In this document: positions 33,781 to 45,717 of the stretch, one piece after another
Layout of the letters: the number at the start of each line of letters is the position of its first letter
Position numbering within the stretch: the stretch's first letter is position 1
Source: Harmonia axyridis
Lineage: Eukaryota; Arthropoda; Insecta; Coleoptera; Coccinellidae
Direction of reading: 5' to 3'
Assembly: GCF_914767665.1 (NCBI RefSeq)
Contig: NC_059507.1
Span: 35,025,270-35,089,269 of the forward strand
Length of the DNA: 64,000 bases
Notes under the pieces: model-generated
Seen by the model: the letters and a program-made list of their open reading frames with translations, nothing else
The model's database searches: none
Told to the model about the DNA's origin: nothing
Translations under genes and position numbers: made by a program

Positions 33781-34111
33781 CACCTTCGGTGTCGGGCTCT
33801 TTCTCCAAAAATGAAAATGACCGAATGCAGTTTTTCAAAGAAAACACGCTGGAATGCAAAATTATCCGGTCATTTTGATGCACGAGTGTAATTCGGGGGA
33901 ATATTTCCCGAATAAACTGTTACATCACTTGTCAAACTGATGTAGAATGGAATTGCCATAGATTCGAACTGTGTAAGATGCATAGAAACTATGCATTTAT
34001 GAACAGAACAATTATCGCAGTGCTGTTTCGCTTCCTACAATGCAATAATCGCTGTAATTTTCGATAATTGTTCTCCATATACATAGAATTTTTGACAGGA
34101 GGGAAATATTC
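33781..34111 (+). mobile_element. Family X, copy X3, broken at the hairpin loop
   Basis: The sequence starts at CACCTTCGGTGTCGGGC, which is inside the loop of the 26-bp X hairpin, and continues to the normal end GGGAAATATTC, with AT following. The whole left half is missing. The loop is in the inverted orientation relative to X2. The breakpoint at the loop is notable because hairpin tips are preferred sites of nicking and strand breakage. Confidence 0.83.
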
Positions 34112-34396
34112 ATCCCAAATTTAATTCTAATGGAGTCCCATACAATGTTTCCTTTCACTTTATGTTTATTTCTGTCAAAATTTCAAACTATTATTGAATT
34201 CTGAAGCAGCTTTTTTTTTGCAATTTGACATCGATTGTCGAAAAGAATATCATATTCTAATTTTTCGGAAAAAACTCGAAAAACCACTTTGCTAAGAAAT
34301 ATTTCAACAAGAAGCATGAGTACTGGTGGCAACAAAAATCCGAGTCGGAGACGATGAACTTTTGCACCTGCACGAATGCTTTTTGTTGAAAAAATA

Positions 34397-34698
34397 CAGG
34401 GTGTTTCATTGGGAAACGGAAATACTTCACAGGTGCATAGGTGGCACCAAGGTGGTTCTGGAGATACCCCATTTATTGGGTCTTACTGTCTTCGTAGCCG
34501 AGATACAGGGTGTTTTATGAATTTTGTCCGTTTCTTTCTGAGGCCATATCGAACGAACCACCCGGTATATTTTCTTCATATATGGCAAATATGTTCCTAA
34601 TTGAGAGCCGAAACGTATCATGCAACAACCACCCTGAAAATCCAGGTCCGGGTTAACAAAAAATTATGAATCGTTTGAATCCTTGTAACAACACCCTG
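34397..34698. mobile_element. Candidate short TA-flanked element with CAGGGTGTT ends
   Basis: TA at 34395-34396 followed by CAGGGTGTTTCATTGG. The right end reads AACAACACCCTG followed by TA at 34699-34700, so both termini are CAGGGTGTT in inverted orientation. The 302-bp interior contains another TACAGGGTGTTTTATG at about 34504 and no gene. Size, ends and TA flanks suit a Tc1/mariner-derived MITE. There is no second full copy here to confirm it. Confidence 0.55.
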
Positions 34699-34700
34699 TA

Positions 34701-36661
34701 CATCGGAATTTTGAAAATCTGTTTTAATATTCGAAAACACCACTAAAAACTAAACTGAGACGTGTACTTCAAATTTTCGCGCAGACAGTTTTACTGCACA
34801 AATTTTCAACGTAAAAGTGAAGTTTTTAAGAACTTGGATACATGAAAGTGGTTTGAAGTGACTTTTAACAATGAATTATCAAAAATATTGAATCCATAAT
34901 TATTTCAACATTACTTTGTAATTCATTTTTACATTGGTTTTCCTTTTTATAGCTGTACACCATTTCAGTTACTCCAAAAGTAACGTCTGTGCAGAGAGTG
35001 GGTTCTTCAAAATGTAACCTCTTATTCGAAAACCCTATATAATCCAAATTAATCATAAAGTTCAACTACTCAATATAATCCAAGTAGGTCACTTTCAATT
35101 CAAGATTATAAATATTATGAAAAATATTTCAAAATCTTTATTCATAATAGAATACACAGAAGATGGGGATATATGCAGGTTATTTCAATCAGAAGGTAAT
35201 ACTTTGCGATTACAAAAAAAAAAACATTAAAAGACACTTGCGTTTCAGGGAAATCACCTATCAGTATTTACTTCGAAAATCAAGAACCTTCATCAAGTGA
35301 GTTATGACTATTACCGCAAGTTGAATACTTTACTTTATCTACGACTATATCAATAAATATTAAAAAAAAAAGAAACAGACTTAGAATATAGACAGTAGGA
35401 ACGGGAAATAAACATATGTGCTCGATCCCGAGTATAAGAGAGATGGAAACTTAGTGTCACCAATCACAATCGAACTAGCTTCGGCTAGCTTGAATCCAGT
35501 ATAGATTACAGACATAGAACTTTATTGAAAAACCTTAATAGTTGCCTATAAAAATGCATTGAAATATACCGAAAAGCATTCCCTGTAAACGATGACTTAA
35601 TGATCTTACTGCTACACCAATCTTGAAAATTTTTTCAAACTCCTTTATATTTTTTTCGGGCAAATAATTCTGTATGGTAAAATTAGCTGTTTTTCTTTTG
35701 GAAATGTATACCTATGTAATATTTCATCTTCACTATCTGAATTAATCGTTTTCAGCAAAACATTCAAAATAATTAGATATCAACTTAATTTGAGAACGTC
35801 AAAATTATTAAAGTGACATTCTCTCGGGCATTCCTCCCCTCAATAACAATAATGGAATGTTCCCTTTCGGCCAATCGAATAGGAGCACAGAAGTAAAGAA
35901 GCACAGATCCATATTTTCCGATTTATTGTAGTGAGTTATACTAGTGAGTTTTTATAATTCACGCTGTTTGTTAATACTTACTATTAATTGCCCAAAAGCA
36001 GTTGAATAATGAATATATAATTCAATAGGAGGAGATAAAAAAAATATATCCCCTTCGAAGGAAAAAACTGATTCCAGACTGCATCAAGTTGCTCTTCATT
36101 TTATCCAATAAAAAAGTGCAACAGTCTCTTGAAAACCGTTTACCATCCAAAAATACAGCTACAATATTTCCCCACACCAAAACCGTAAAAACTGCCGTAA
36201 CATCAGCCGCCTCCAAAACTTTTATTCCGCGATGTTTCTCGCTGCAAACGCGCCTTCCGAATTTCATTACCGCTCCAATTACTTTTCTCTGGTCAAAGTA
36301 CAAGCGAGCTCCGACTCCGGCAGCGCCCCATGGGAGCCCTAATGAAAATTAACGCTGTATCTCGGAATGAAAATGCCTCCGAATCTCGTTACTCCTTCAA
36401 CCACTTCTTCGGAGGTTAAAGTACACACTATTTCGCCTATCAAATGCGCATAAAGGAATGCAACGACGCCCTCTTTGATGGCAATGGCTTTGTCTGGTCT
36501 CTTTTCGGGGAATCTGCGAAAGAACGATGTTTAATGGGGAAAACCTCGAGTGGGGAAAGACCTTTAAATAGATATCGTCGTGTGTGGCCATCTTTAGATC
36601 GGGAGAAATTTTTCGTTTCACGTGATTAATAGCTTTAGAATTATTATTCCACTATTAACTG
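34701..36661. other. Unannotated sequence; C+G-richer patch at about 36160-36340
   Basis: Mostly AT-rich without recognisable genes. 36160-36340 and 36370-36600 are less AT-rich with several CpGs. The frames there (87-93 codons on both strands) overlap in antisense and resemble nothing known. Confidence 0.35.
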
Positions 36662-36914
36662 CACTGCGCAAAAAAATTAACGCACATTGTGAAAATCTCA
36701 ATTTTAATGAAAGTTAACTCTACATTGACTTTACAACTTATTTTTTATGTTCTCTCGGGAAGGTTTTGAACGAAACAAGACACATTAAATGGAAAAAAAT
36801 TCAGGATTTCACCGAATCTTATGTGAAAAAAGAGATATAAACAATTTTCAAAATACTGGAATGCTGATAAGTGATTTAATACTTGGTATTTCCACCCCTT
36901 GCGTTAATTACAGC

Positions 36915-37903
36915 TCAGCAACGATGGTTCATACTCAAAATGAGTAATCTTAAAATGTTCTGATCTAATCCTTCCCAGATTTCTCTGAGTTGGATTCCTA
37001 AGTCATTAAGAGTAGCTGGATGATTTTCTGAACTTCTCAGCCTTCTATTGAGGTTGTCCCAAACCTGCTCAATCGGATTGAGATGTGGACTTCTTGTTGG
37101 CCATTCCATTCGAGAGACTTCTCAAGGTACTCCTGAACGATGCGCGCACGATGGGGTCTGGCATTATCGTCCATAAAAATGAAATTTTCACCAATGTATG
37201 GGGCAAATGGCATTACATGCTCTTCAAGAATGTTCCTTATATACCCATCAGCATTCATAGCTCCATTATCAACGACCACTAGGTCTGTGCGAGCAGTCAA
37301 AGATATTCCACCCCATACCATAATCGATCCTCCCCCGAAACCAGTAGTATTCAGGAAATTGCACTGAGCATATCTTTCATGTGGACGTCTTTATACAAGG
37401 GAACGTCGATCACAGTGGTAGAGGCAGAATCTAGACTCATCTGTGAAGAAAACCCTTTCCCAATCAGCCTCTTTCCAATGGATATGCTCTCTCGCAAAAT
37501 CCAAACGCGCCCTTCGATAGGCTGGGGTAAGAGCTGGGCCTCTTGCCGCGACACGAGGCCTTAAATCATATTCTCTGAGGCGATTTCTTATTGTCTGAGT
37601 GCTAATTTGCAACCCATGAGTTTGCTCAAGCTGATTTTGAAGGAGGCGAGCGGTTGCAAACCGTTGTTTCAACAAAGGAACTCTCAAGTAACGTTCTTGA
37701 ATGGCAGTTGTTTCCCGTGGTCTACCGTGTCCTGGTTTTTGGACATTCATACCTGTCTCCCTGAATCGCTGCAACATTCTGGACACACTTGTATGTGACA
37801 CTCCAAACCTTTCTGCAATTCTTGTGTATGTCCACCCTTCTTCTCGCAAAACTACCGCTTGGACACATTCCTCTTGGGTCAAATTGCGTGTTTCGCGTTG
37901 CAT
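36915..37903 (-). pseudogene. Tc1 transposase, frameshifted (C1)
   Basis: The first frame (37903-37391, 170 codons) has the paired helix-turn-helix regions (AVVLREEGWTYTRIAERFGV and SVSRMLQRFRETG, then the GRPRET hook) and the first catalytic Asp in FFTDESRF. A frameshift after CDRRSLV is followed by MVWGGISLTARTDLV and FMDDNARPHRA (second Asp). A second frameshift at about 37110 leads to EWPTRSPHLNPIEQVWDNL, with the catalytic Glu. All three acids are present but in three frames. The tail is also shifted after the LILSMNHRC segment. Inactive; DD34E-type Tc1 by motif. Confidence 0.87.
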
Positions 37904-38111
37904 AGCGATCGAGTGTAGAAAATCAAACGAAAGAAAAACTATTGATCATTAGAATTGATCGAGAACAACTGATTTCAGAATGGAGCCAATACATTAAAAA
38001 TCTGATAATCTCATCTTTTTTTATTCCTGCTGGGAAAAACATCTGTATTGAAGAAAAACGTTGAAAGTGGATAACATATGCATGCATAATTCTGATAAAA
38101 ATAATTATCAT

Positions 38112-38545
38112 AAGTAATTGCACAAGTGCATCAAAATTACCGATAATTTTGCATGACAGCGTGTTGTCATAAAAACTGCATGAGTTCATTTTCATTTTTG
38201 GAGAAAGAGCCCGACACCGAAGGTGGAGGGCTCTTTCTCCAAAAATGAAAATGACCGAATGCAGTTTTTCAAGGAAAACACGCTGGAATGCGAAATTATC
38301 CGGTCATTTTGATGCACGAGTGTAATTCGGGGGAATATTTCCCGAATAAACTCTTACATCACTTGTCAAACTGATGTAGAATGGAATTGCCATAGATTCG
38401 AACTGTGTAAGATGCATAGAAACTATGCATCTATGAACAGAACAATTATCGCAGTGCAGTTTCGCTTCCTACAATGCAATTATCGCTGTAATTTTCGATA
38501 ATTGTTCTCCAGATACATAGAATTTTTGACAGGAGGGAAATATTC
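38112..38545 (+). mobile_element. Family X multi-hairpin element, copy X2, inserted in C1
   Basis: Complete 434-bp unit, AAGTAATTGCACAAGTGC to GAGGGAAATATTC, flanked by AT (38110-38111 and 38546-38547). The related Tc1 copy at 57286 has the uninterrupted sequence (ATTATCATTGAGAAC on the minus strand), so the insertion is exact: it either duplicated AT or entered between A and T. Structures: perfect 26-bp stem 38187-38212 / 38228-38253 with a 15-nt loop; wider inverted arms of about 80 bp around it; an AGATGCATAG/CTATGCATCT palindrome; and GAACAATTATCG facing CGATAATTGTTC. Non-coding. Confidence 0.88.
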
Positions 38546-38615
38546 ATTGAGAACACCTTCAGTTTTAGAGTAAATTTGAGATTTCCATAATGTGCGTTAA
38601 TTTTTGTGCGCAGTG

Positions 38616-39000
38616 TATAATAAATCTCAGAAAATCAGAAATTGTTTTTATCTGTCTTGAAAAAGTTCTGAAAATTCCCCCTCTCTCCCCATCAGTAACA
38701 ATAAACAAATTTATACCCCTGCTGGAAACGAGCAGCTTTCACAGTAGTAAAATTCGAATGGAAGGTTCAAGTTCAAGTTTCTGTAATTTATTCGAAACGA
38801 TGGACGCCAACATTTCTTCCAGTAATATCCACCTCGTTTATGACCAATACGTGAAAATGGCCCTATAAATATGCTTTATTTCCAAAGCGTAACATGTGAT
38901 GGTTTCACCCCTAAGGTCGCACAGTGGCGGAATGTTGGGGAATTCGATTCTTCACCTTGAAGTAAAAATATCGAGAATCTGATTGTTCCGGTCTTGATCT
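38616..39000. other. Unannotated sequence
   Basis: A 92-codon forward frame at 38590-38868 begins inside the end of C1 and resembles nothing known. I see no other content. Confidence 0.35.
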
Positions 39001-39231
39001 TGAAATAATGATTAGAAATTATTGGCGTACAACTTTGTTTTCGCGGTTTTGCAATAGATGGCTGTAGCGGTAAGTGGTAGTCGAAATCAATAGATCGCAG
39101 ATGTCATACAATAATAATTATTGTATGACATCTGCGATCTATTGATTTCGACTACCACTTACCGCTACAGCCATCTATTGCAAAACCGCGAAAACAAAGT
39201 TGTACGCCAATAATTTCTAATCATTATTTCA
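39001..39231. repeat. Exact 231-bp palindrome over a mariner end
   Basis: 39001-39115 and 39117-39231 are exact reverse complements around a single central A at 39116. I checked the full length by hand. Each arm consists of 29 bp of non-mariner flank (TGAAATAATGATTAG onward, ending GGCGTA) plus about 86 bp of the mariner 5' end, starting CAACTTTGTTTTCGCGG. After the palindrome the mariner interior resumes at about 39250. The structure is an inverted duplication of element end plus host flank. Confidence 0.93.
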
Positions 39232-40242
39232 TTATCATTATTATCATTATTAGTCTATTTGCATCATAAAGTTATTCTAGGTTAAACATGTCATTCTGGT
39301 CATTTGTAAGAGGTTCAAATTACTGCTTCAATATGAATAAATCTGTGGCTGGGGCTCATCGAATGCTCTCAAATGAGATAAGGTTTTCGAATATGCTGAA
39401 TTGGAGTGGAGGCATTACTTGATCAAGACTCGTGTCAAACGCAACAAAAATTGTCAGGATCATTGGGAGTGACGCAACAAGTGATTTGAAAATACCTGAA
39501 TGTCATGAAAATGATTCAGAAACAAGGAAATTGACTGCAGTACGAGTTGAAGACGAGAGATGTTGAACGGCGTTTGTTTGCTTGTGAACGGCTGCTTGCA
39601 AGGCAAAGAGGAAAGGGATTTCTGCATCGTATTGTGACTGGAGAGAAATGGGTTCATTACGATTATCCCAAGCGACATGGTTCCACGTCGAAGGCCAAAC
39701 AGATTATTCAACGTTCCATAGTCATGCTCAGTATTTGGTGGGACCAGCTCGGCGTAGAGTATTATGAGTTGTTAAAACTGACTGAAACAATCACAGGCGA
39801 TCGTTATAGAACGCAATAAATTCCGTGCATTGAAAGAAAAACGGCCCCCATACAACGAGAGTAATGATAAAGTGATTTTACAGCATAACAATGCTCGACC
39901 CCATGTTTCAAAAGTGGTCAAGACATACTTGGAAACGTTGAAATGGGATGTCCTACCCCAGCCGTTGTATTCTCCAGACGTTGATCCCTCGGACTGTCAC
40001 TTGCTTCGATCAATGACACACGGTCTGGCTGACCAGCATTTCCGGTCTCATGAATAAGTAAAAAATTGGATTGATTCGTGTTTCAAAAGATGATCAGTTT
40101 TTTCAACGTGGGATTCGTACGCTGCCCGAAATATGGAAGAAAGTAGTGGCCAGCGATTGACAATACATTGAATCATAAATGTATAACCAGTTTTTTAAAA
40201 TAAACCCTCGAATTTCTGAAGAAAACGGCGTAAGCAAAGTTG
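39030..40242 (+). mobile_element. mariner (DD34D) copy M1 with inverted duplication of its 5' end
   Basis: Left terminus CAACTTTG at 39030 after TA; right terminus CAAAGTTG at 40242 followed by TA at 40243-40244. The inverted ends are about 28 bp (CAACTTTGCTT(A/C)CGCCGTTTT type). Compared with M2 it has extra palindromic sequence near the 5' end and lacks about 130 bp of the N-terminal coding region. Only the decayed transposase frame is inside. Confidence 0.87.
39333..40177 (+). pseudogene. mariner transposase remnant (M1)
   Basis: Begins MNKSVAGAHRML and soon loses the segment that should hold FQRFKNGDF. Readable blocks are RDVERRLFACERLLARQRG, GFLHRIVTGEKWVHYDYPKR (the Asp of GDEKW is deleted), MLSIWWDQLGVEYYELLK, TITGDRYRTQ, then a shift to LQHNNARPHVSKVVKTYLET (Asn replaces the second catalytic Asp) and YSPDVDPSDCHLLRS. 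Two of three catalytic acids are thus missing. The spacing around the third corresponds to DD34D mariner. Inactive. Confidence 0.85.
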
Positions 40243-40244
40243 TA

Positions 40245-41441
40245 TGCTTATATATATTCTACTTCCTATATTTCCTCATTTCACGCACGACAATTATTCG
40301 GTCATAATAAGATTTCTTCTGGTGAGTATTACTTGATACTTTTGTGAAAATATTAGTTGGTTATATCTGCAAAACCATTTGGCGGATTTTGAAAAAAAAA
40401 TTTATCTGAAATTTTTGTTTCAAAAAACTCATTATAAATGGTTTTTCAATAAGGTTTCATTTTGATATTAAAAAAAGATTCCATTTAAAGCGAATTAAAT
40501 GGATGTTTATTTCATTGTAAAGAGGACGGTATGTCATTTGAATGAAAAACGATAGTAGCCAATGGGCCGTCAAGTCAGATTTCAGCACTATAGCCTTTTC
40601 ATGAAATTTTTCACACATTTGATGCTGTACATCCTTCATAACTTGACGAATTTCATCTTTGAGGTCTTAAATCGATTCTAAAGCATTGGCGCAGACCTCA
40701 TCTTCCACGTGTCCTCAAACAAAAAGTCTAAAGGAAATTTTTTTTGTAAAACTGGTTAAACTGGTTAAAGTTCTGAAACACCAGAAATGATAAAACAATC
40801 GCTTTGGATAATGAGTTCACGAGTTCAACAAGATTTCGGAAAATAATTAAATTACAGAAGGCAACATAAACAGAATCTTCCAACTAGACAAGATCCAACA
40901 TTGACTTTCAATTTCGGGAAAGTATGAGATGGGAGCGGAGAAAAAAAAATTAAAACGGAGAAATATCGTTTTCATAAAAGCGAAGGGCAGCGTTAACGTT
41001 TCCAGTTACAAGAAGTCAATATTGTCGATCAGGCTCAATTTTCAGAATAAGCGGCTTCGTCTGGTGATTCCCCTATTTACTTTTATGTTTATATCGTCTC
41101 GGCTCGGGGCAGAAAGTGAATCGGTTTCGAACTAACGGCCTTCTCTTTTGGCGGGGGAATGGACGTCGACTCCTTGGAGACGCCGCTACAGCCTCCTTTC
41201 TAGAGCCGGCGTTTTCTCAAACGATGATTCCAGGTGGTGGGCTCGATATTTATCATAAACTCTCATTTTTCCTTTTATTACTACTTTTTTTACCCTAGAA
41301 TGCTCAACTGAGAGAGGTGATTCTGTTATCGATCTGTTTTGAAGTCTTACGTTGTAGGATAATTGGTTTAAACCAAGACTACAGATTCATTAACGAAATA
41401 TTGCCTGACTTTAAGACTGACTCAAAAAAAAATATTAGGTG
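40245..41441. other. Unannotated sequence
   Basis: AT-rich to about 40920. 41040-41260 is less AT-rich with several CpGs (GGCGGGGGAATGGACGTCG). No recognisable protein. About 40500-40740 contains text that could be an old transposase tail on the minus strand (CCTCATCTTCCACGTG), too weak to call. Confidence 0.3.
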
Positions 41442-41443
41442 TA

Positions 41444-42606
41444 AAACTTTGCTTCCGCCGTTTTGCAATGGATGGCTGCAACGGTAAGTGGTAGTAGAGA
41501 TAAATAGATCGTGAATGTCATACAAGAAGTTTAGGTATCTGTAAACATATCGAAAAGTTATTCTCGATTAAACATGTCAGCTTACGAGCCAAATTCTTGT
41601 CATTTGCGGGAGGTTTTAATTTTCTGCTTTAATATGAAGAAATCTTCGGCTGAGGCTCATCGAATGCTTTCAAGTACCAATGGTTAGGCAGCTAGTTAGT
41701 GAAATAATGTGCAGAGAGTGGTTTCAACGCTTCAAGAACGGTGATTTTGACCAATATGGCGGTGGAAGAGTGAAGGTTCTCAAAGATGCAGAATTGGAGG
41801 CATTACTTGATTAAGACTCGTGTCAAACGCAACAAGAATTGCCAGGATCATTGGAAGTAAAGCACCAAGCCATTTCAAAACGCTGAAATTCATGGGAATG
41901 ATTCAGAAATTGAGTGTTGTACAAGTTGAGATCTAGAGATGTTGAACGGCGTTTGTTTGTTTGTGAACAACTGCTTGCAAAGCAAAGACGAAATTGATTT
42001 CTGCATCGTATTGTAACTGAAGACGAGGAATGGGTTCATTAGGATAATCTCAAGCGCAGAAAATCATGGGGATATCCCAGCCATGCTTCCACGTCGACGG
42101 CCAAACCGAATATTCACTGTTCTAAGGACATGCTCAGTATCTGGTGGCACCAGCTCGGCGTAGTGAATTATCAGTCGTTAAAAGTGACTGGAACAATCAC
42201 AGGCGATCGTTATCGAACGCATTTTAAGCGTTCGAGCTGAGCATTGAAAGACAAACCGCCGCAATACAAAGAGAGACATGATAAAGTGATTTCACAGCAT
42301 GACAATGCTCGACCCCATGTTACGAAAGTGACATGCTTGGAAACGTTGGAATGGTAAGTCCTACCCCACCCGCCGTATTCTCCAGACATTGCTCCCTCGG
42401 ACTATCACTAGTTTCGATCAATTGCACATGGCTTCGTGGATCGCTTCAAAAGATGACCAGTTTTTTCAACGCGGGATTCGTACGCTGCCTGAAAGATGGA
42501 AGAAAATAGTGACCAGCGATGGACAATACTTTGAATCATAGTAATACAACCAGTTTTCTTCAATGAAGTCTCGAATTTCTTAAAAAAAACAGCGGAAGCA
42601 AAGTTG
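41444..42606 (+). mobile_element. mariner (DD34D) copy M2
   Basis: 1163 bp with TA at 41442-41443 and 42607-42608. The left end reads AAACTTTGCTTCCGCCG, and the right end on the minus strand reads CAACTTTGCTTCCGC. Same family as M1, 1.2 kb away in the same orientation, but without the palindrome and with the N-terminal region retained. Confidence 0.88.
41634..42540 (+). pseudogene. mariner transposase remnant (M2)
   Basis: From ATG 41634 (MKKSSAEAHRML) the pieces WFQRFKNGDFDQYGGG, AELEALL, RDVERRLFVCEQLLAKQR, FLHRIV, SWWHQLGV-like text, TITGDRYRTH, HDNARPHVTKVTCLETLEW and YSPDIAPSDYH are spread over several frames with stops. The second and third catalytic Asp are both readable (HDNARPH and PSD), unlike M1. 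The first is at EDEEW, so it is altered in context. A long-dead mariner. Confidence 0.82.
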
Positions 42607-42608
42607 TA

Positions 42609-44489
42609 AACCTGCAAAAAATGCTAGCAGTACATATTACCGAATACGTAATAAAAATATCTCATTTTCCAACGAGGCTACACATTTCATAAAATATCTC
42701 TTGAAATTATCTCAGCAATAGACAAGACTACAGCAGTTCAATATTTCAAAAGATATGTGGAGGAGGTAACTTTTGTCAAGCCCTGTTCCCCCCAGTTCAT
42801 GTAAGAATTTTATACGCAAACTTTCAACAGAGAACCCTACTCTAGCTCTAGATACAGAAATATTAATGCGCACCCTTCTCAATATTCAACGTCAGGGACA
42901 CGCCAAAGACCAATTTGTAAAAATCCCTGGAGTGCACTTCCTAAACTCTTCCCGCTTCAAGGGGTAAGTGGAGTGACCCAGATGAGACGTATGCGAGAAG
43001 AATATGTCGTTAAGGATAAATAAATAAACAGATTAGGATTGATGATGGACCAGTGAGATGAAAATAAATTACGTGAGGCAGCAAAAATGATCCGGGCCTA
43101 TTAGTTAGGATTCTAGAAGATTCTTAGGGCAAAATATACATTAAGGACTGTATTTATCCATCTCGAACTATATATTATTAATGGTAATAAGAGGAAGAGC
43201 TAACACTAAACACACAGGGATGAAATTCATCGATTTCAAAAGAGATATTCTCGCGTCCATACTGCAGAGGACGCCTCTGTTCTCTCACTTATGCACCAGC
43301 TAACTCGGTTATGATAATATCTTCGGGACATGATTGTTGCCTTGTTGTATGCAATTTCAGATCGGAATTGTAGCCTGGTGTTTGACACTTTGCTCCCTAG
43401 TGGAATATTATTAGGTAGCAACGGTGTCCCGTTATCATGCTTTGTTATGCGCAGTATATGCGATAGAGAGTCGAATTGGCCGAGTCTGATATCGCATCTT
43501 TGTGGCTTCTGATTCCGAATGGCTTTTGCCGGACCTATCCAATTCGATTCGTGGAGTTTCAGAATAGGAAACAGTTGTTCTACAATTTTGGCCGTGTATA
43601 AGTGAACGACATTCCATCCATTCATCTCAATACGAATACACAAACATCACTTGTCACTAACGATCTTGATATAGATAATTTTGTTTTCGAGGGAATATTA
43701 ATAATAATGATAATAAAGGCTTTCTTTTATAGAAAGTATGATACAAAAAAATGCACAGATTTGAGACCGATATTTAGTTGATAATGAAACCGTTCCGAGA
43801 TTTTGCGTCTATTCTTCCACCTAACTCTGAATAATTGAATCAGAAATAAGAACAGAAAAAGATTAGCTACTAATTTAAATCAAATGAGCTCACCAATGCC
43901 GCAAAACACCCAAATGGAATATCTATTTGGTACAGCCAAAGCACAAAAAAAAAATTAACAAGATCAAGATGGTGAGTTTAAAAGAACATAATGTATCAGT
44001 CAGTAGGAATAATCAAATTGCTTTTTCATATATACATGTAGGATCCAGTTATTGTTCCCTGTAAATAATTGAGATGGTCAACAGAATGCTTGGAGATCTA
44101 TTGGTTTCTTCAAGTGTCGAGGGCATGACAGTTTCAATGAATTTACAATAACGAATTGTTATTGTACATATAATGTAAAAAGGATGTGTAATTCTTCGGG
44201 ATGTCGAAAATGTGTCATGTCGGTTGTAAATCTTAAGAGACTTACTGGGGTTGGGAAAGGTCGAGAACAAGACGGTTGTACCAGATGTGTCACATCTGTG
44301 TATCAGGTTCTAGTTCGATTTCCAGGAATCCGCGAAGATCTTTGTGGGCGGTACGGCAAAACTATTATTGGACTAGAGGATGGTACTTTCCCTAAGGGTG
44401 TGGTCAAGCCAGAAGGAGGGAAGGATATTCAGAGTAGACGAAGTAAGTTCGGGTTGAGAGTCAGTTCAAGTTAAGTCGAAGACGAGTAA
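42609..44489. other. Unannotated sequence
   Basis: 42770-42970 contains a 64-codon forward frame and 43236-43643 a 135-codon minus frame. Neither has a domain I recognise, and both are overlapped by antisense frames of similar length. 44180-44470 has a 96-codon forward frame with Cys and Gly, also unrecognised. No repeats seen. Confidence 0.3.
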
Positions 44490-44795
44490 AGCCTTCTCTT
44501 TAGAGAAGGAGAAGAAAAGGAAGAGGAGGTGAAGAGGTTGGAGAACAAGCAGGAAAAGGAGAAGAAGGGGAAGAAGAAGAAGGAAAAGAAGAAGGAGAAG
44601 AAGTAGAAGGAAAAGAAGAAGGAGAAAAAGAAGGAGAAGAAGAAGAAGGAGACGGGGGAGGAGGAGTAGAAGGAGAAGAAGGAGAAGGTTAAAGAGGAGG
44701 TGATTAAGAAGGAAGAGAAGGAGAGGAAATAGGTAAGGAAGCAGAAAAAGGAGAGGGAGGTGGATAAAAAGAAAGTGGAGGAAAATAAGTAGAGT
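44490..44795. repeat. Polypurine (GA-rich) tract, about 300 bp
   Basis: The plus strand is almost entirely G and A in irregular GAAGAAG/GGAGGAG units, with only a few T or C interruptions. The long Leu/Phe/Ser-rich minus-strand frames across it are by-products of this composition. Such tracts can form triplex DNA and often vary in length. Confidence 0.9.
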
Positions 44796-44829
44796 TCTAC
44801 TTCGATAACTGAACATATCCTGCATTCAC

Positions 44830-45717
44830 CGAGAAACAAAAAATGTTGAATGTATTTCTGTTTTAATCCACCAGCCTGATTCAACAATTTTCGAGTCAGT
44901 TCCGCCCATTTAATTGGCATTAATTTCCAGTCGAAAAGGAATTTCCATTATAACAGTTGACATGGCTCTGCTTTTAATTGGCGAAAAGCGTTTCAAACCG
45001 TTGTAACTCTTCCGCGAGGAAAAATTAATTGAAATTCAGGACGCGATCTATCTTTCCGCAGAGGAAGAGGGAATCAAATAATGAGAAAAATTGGGTTTGC
45101 GGCTGTTTCATTGATGAGGAGCAATAACTGAAACCGATAGAGACGTGTATTGGTTTTTTTTTTGTTGAGTTTCAGGCCGAAGTTGAAAGCATTTTTTTCT
45201 GTTTTACTCGAATAAATGATAACTCAACCCTTCGAAATTTGAATTATTGTTGATAATTGCAAATTGCTGCTACATATATTTCGTTTCGTTCAATATTTAT
45301 CATTCGAAACCTTTGATTCGCTTCATGATATGAGATTTCACCTGTGCATTCAGAGAAATTGGCCGATACTCCTGGCTTGTCTACTGGCTGGAGTTTTCCT
45401 GTTTACATTTTAAATATAGACTCTTTCATTTATGACTGTCACGTGTACCTTCCATACTTCTAGCCGCTCGTTCGTTTGAGTGAGGATAATTCGAAAAATA
45501 AAGTCGGTAACTTGTTTTCTATATCAATGACTTTCATCATAATTTTATATGAAAACACTGCAAATGGTATAGTTCAAATCCAATTATTTTTCAATGAGGC
45601 AACGATATTTTCGACGTTAGACTTATAGCAAAGTATGTTAACCACTAGGTCATTAGAACGTGTTGATTGAAGATGTTATATTCAGAGGAAACCACTTACA
45701 AATTCATAACTCTTTCT
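44830..45717. other. Unannotated AT-rich sequence
   Basis: No genes or repeats recognised. Slightly less AT-rich at 44990-45090. Confidence 0.35.

Larger units (their letters stand above)
36662..38615 (-). mobile_element. Tc1-family transposon copy C1 (DD34E type), with X2 inserted
   Basis: Inverted ends of about 40 bp: CACTGCGCAAAAAAATTAAC at 36662 and CACTGCGCACAAAAATTAAC on the minus strand from 38615, both continuing GCACATT. TA follows at 38616-38617; the left flank is TG rather than TA. The transposase lies on the minus strand (37903 to 36915). Between the 5' end and the start codon sits the 434-bp element X2 (38112-38545). Without X2 the transposon is about 1520 bp, the usual Tc1 size. 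Confidence 0.9.

Noticed and set aside
33955..33980. GATTCGAACTGTG in the X elements as a tRNA T-arm (SINE-like origin)
   Set aside because: Only a short resemblance; there is no acceptor stem, A box or B box in the right arrangement.
44466..44920. Long Leu/Ser/Phe-rich minus-strand frames of 119 and 149 codons
   Set aside because: They are read through the polypurine tract; the composition reflects GA repeats and the frames overlap each other.
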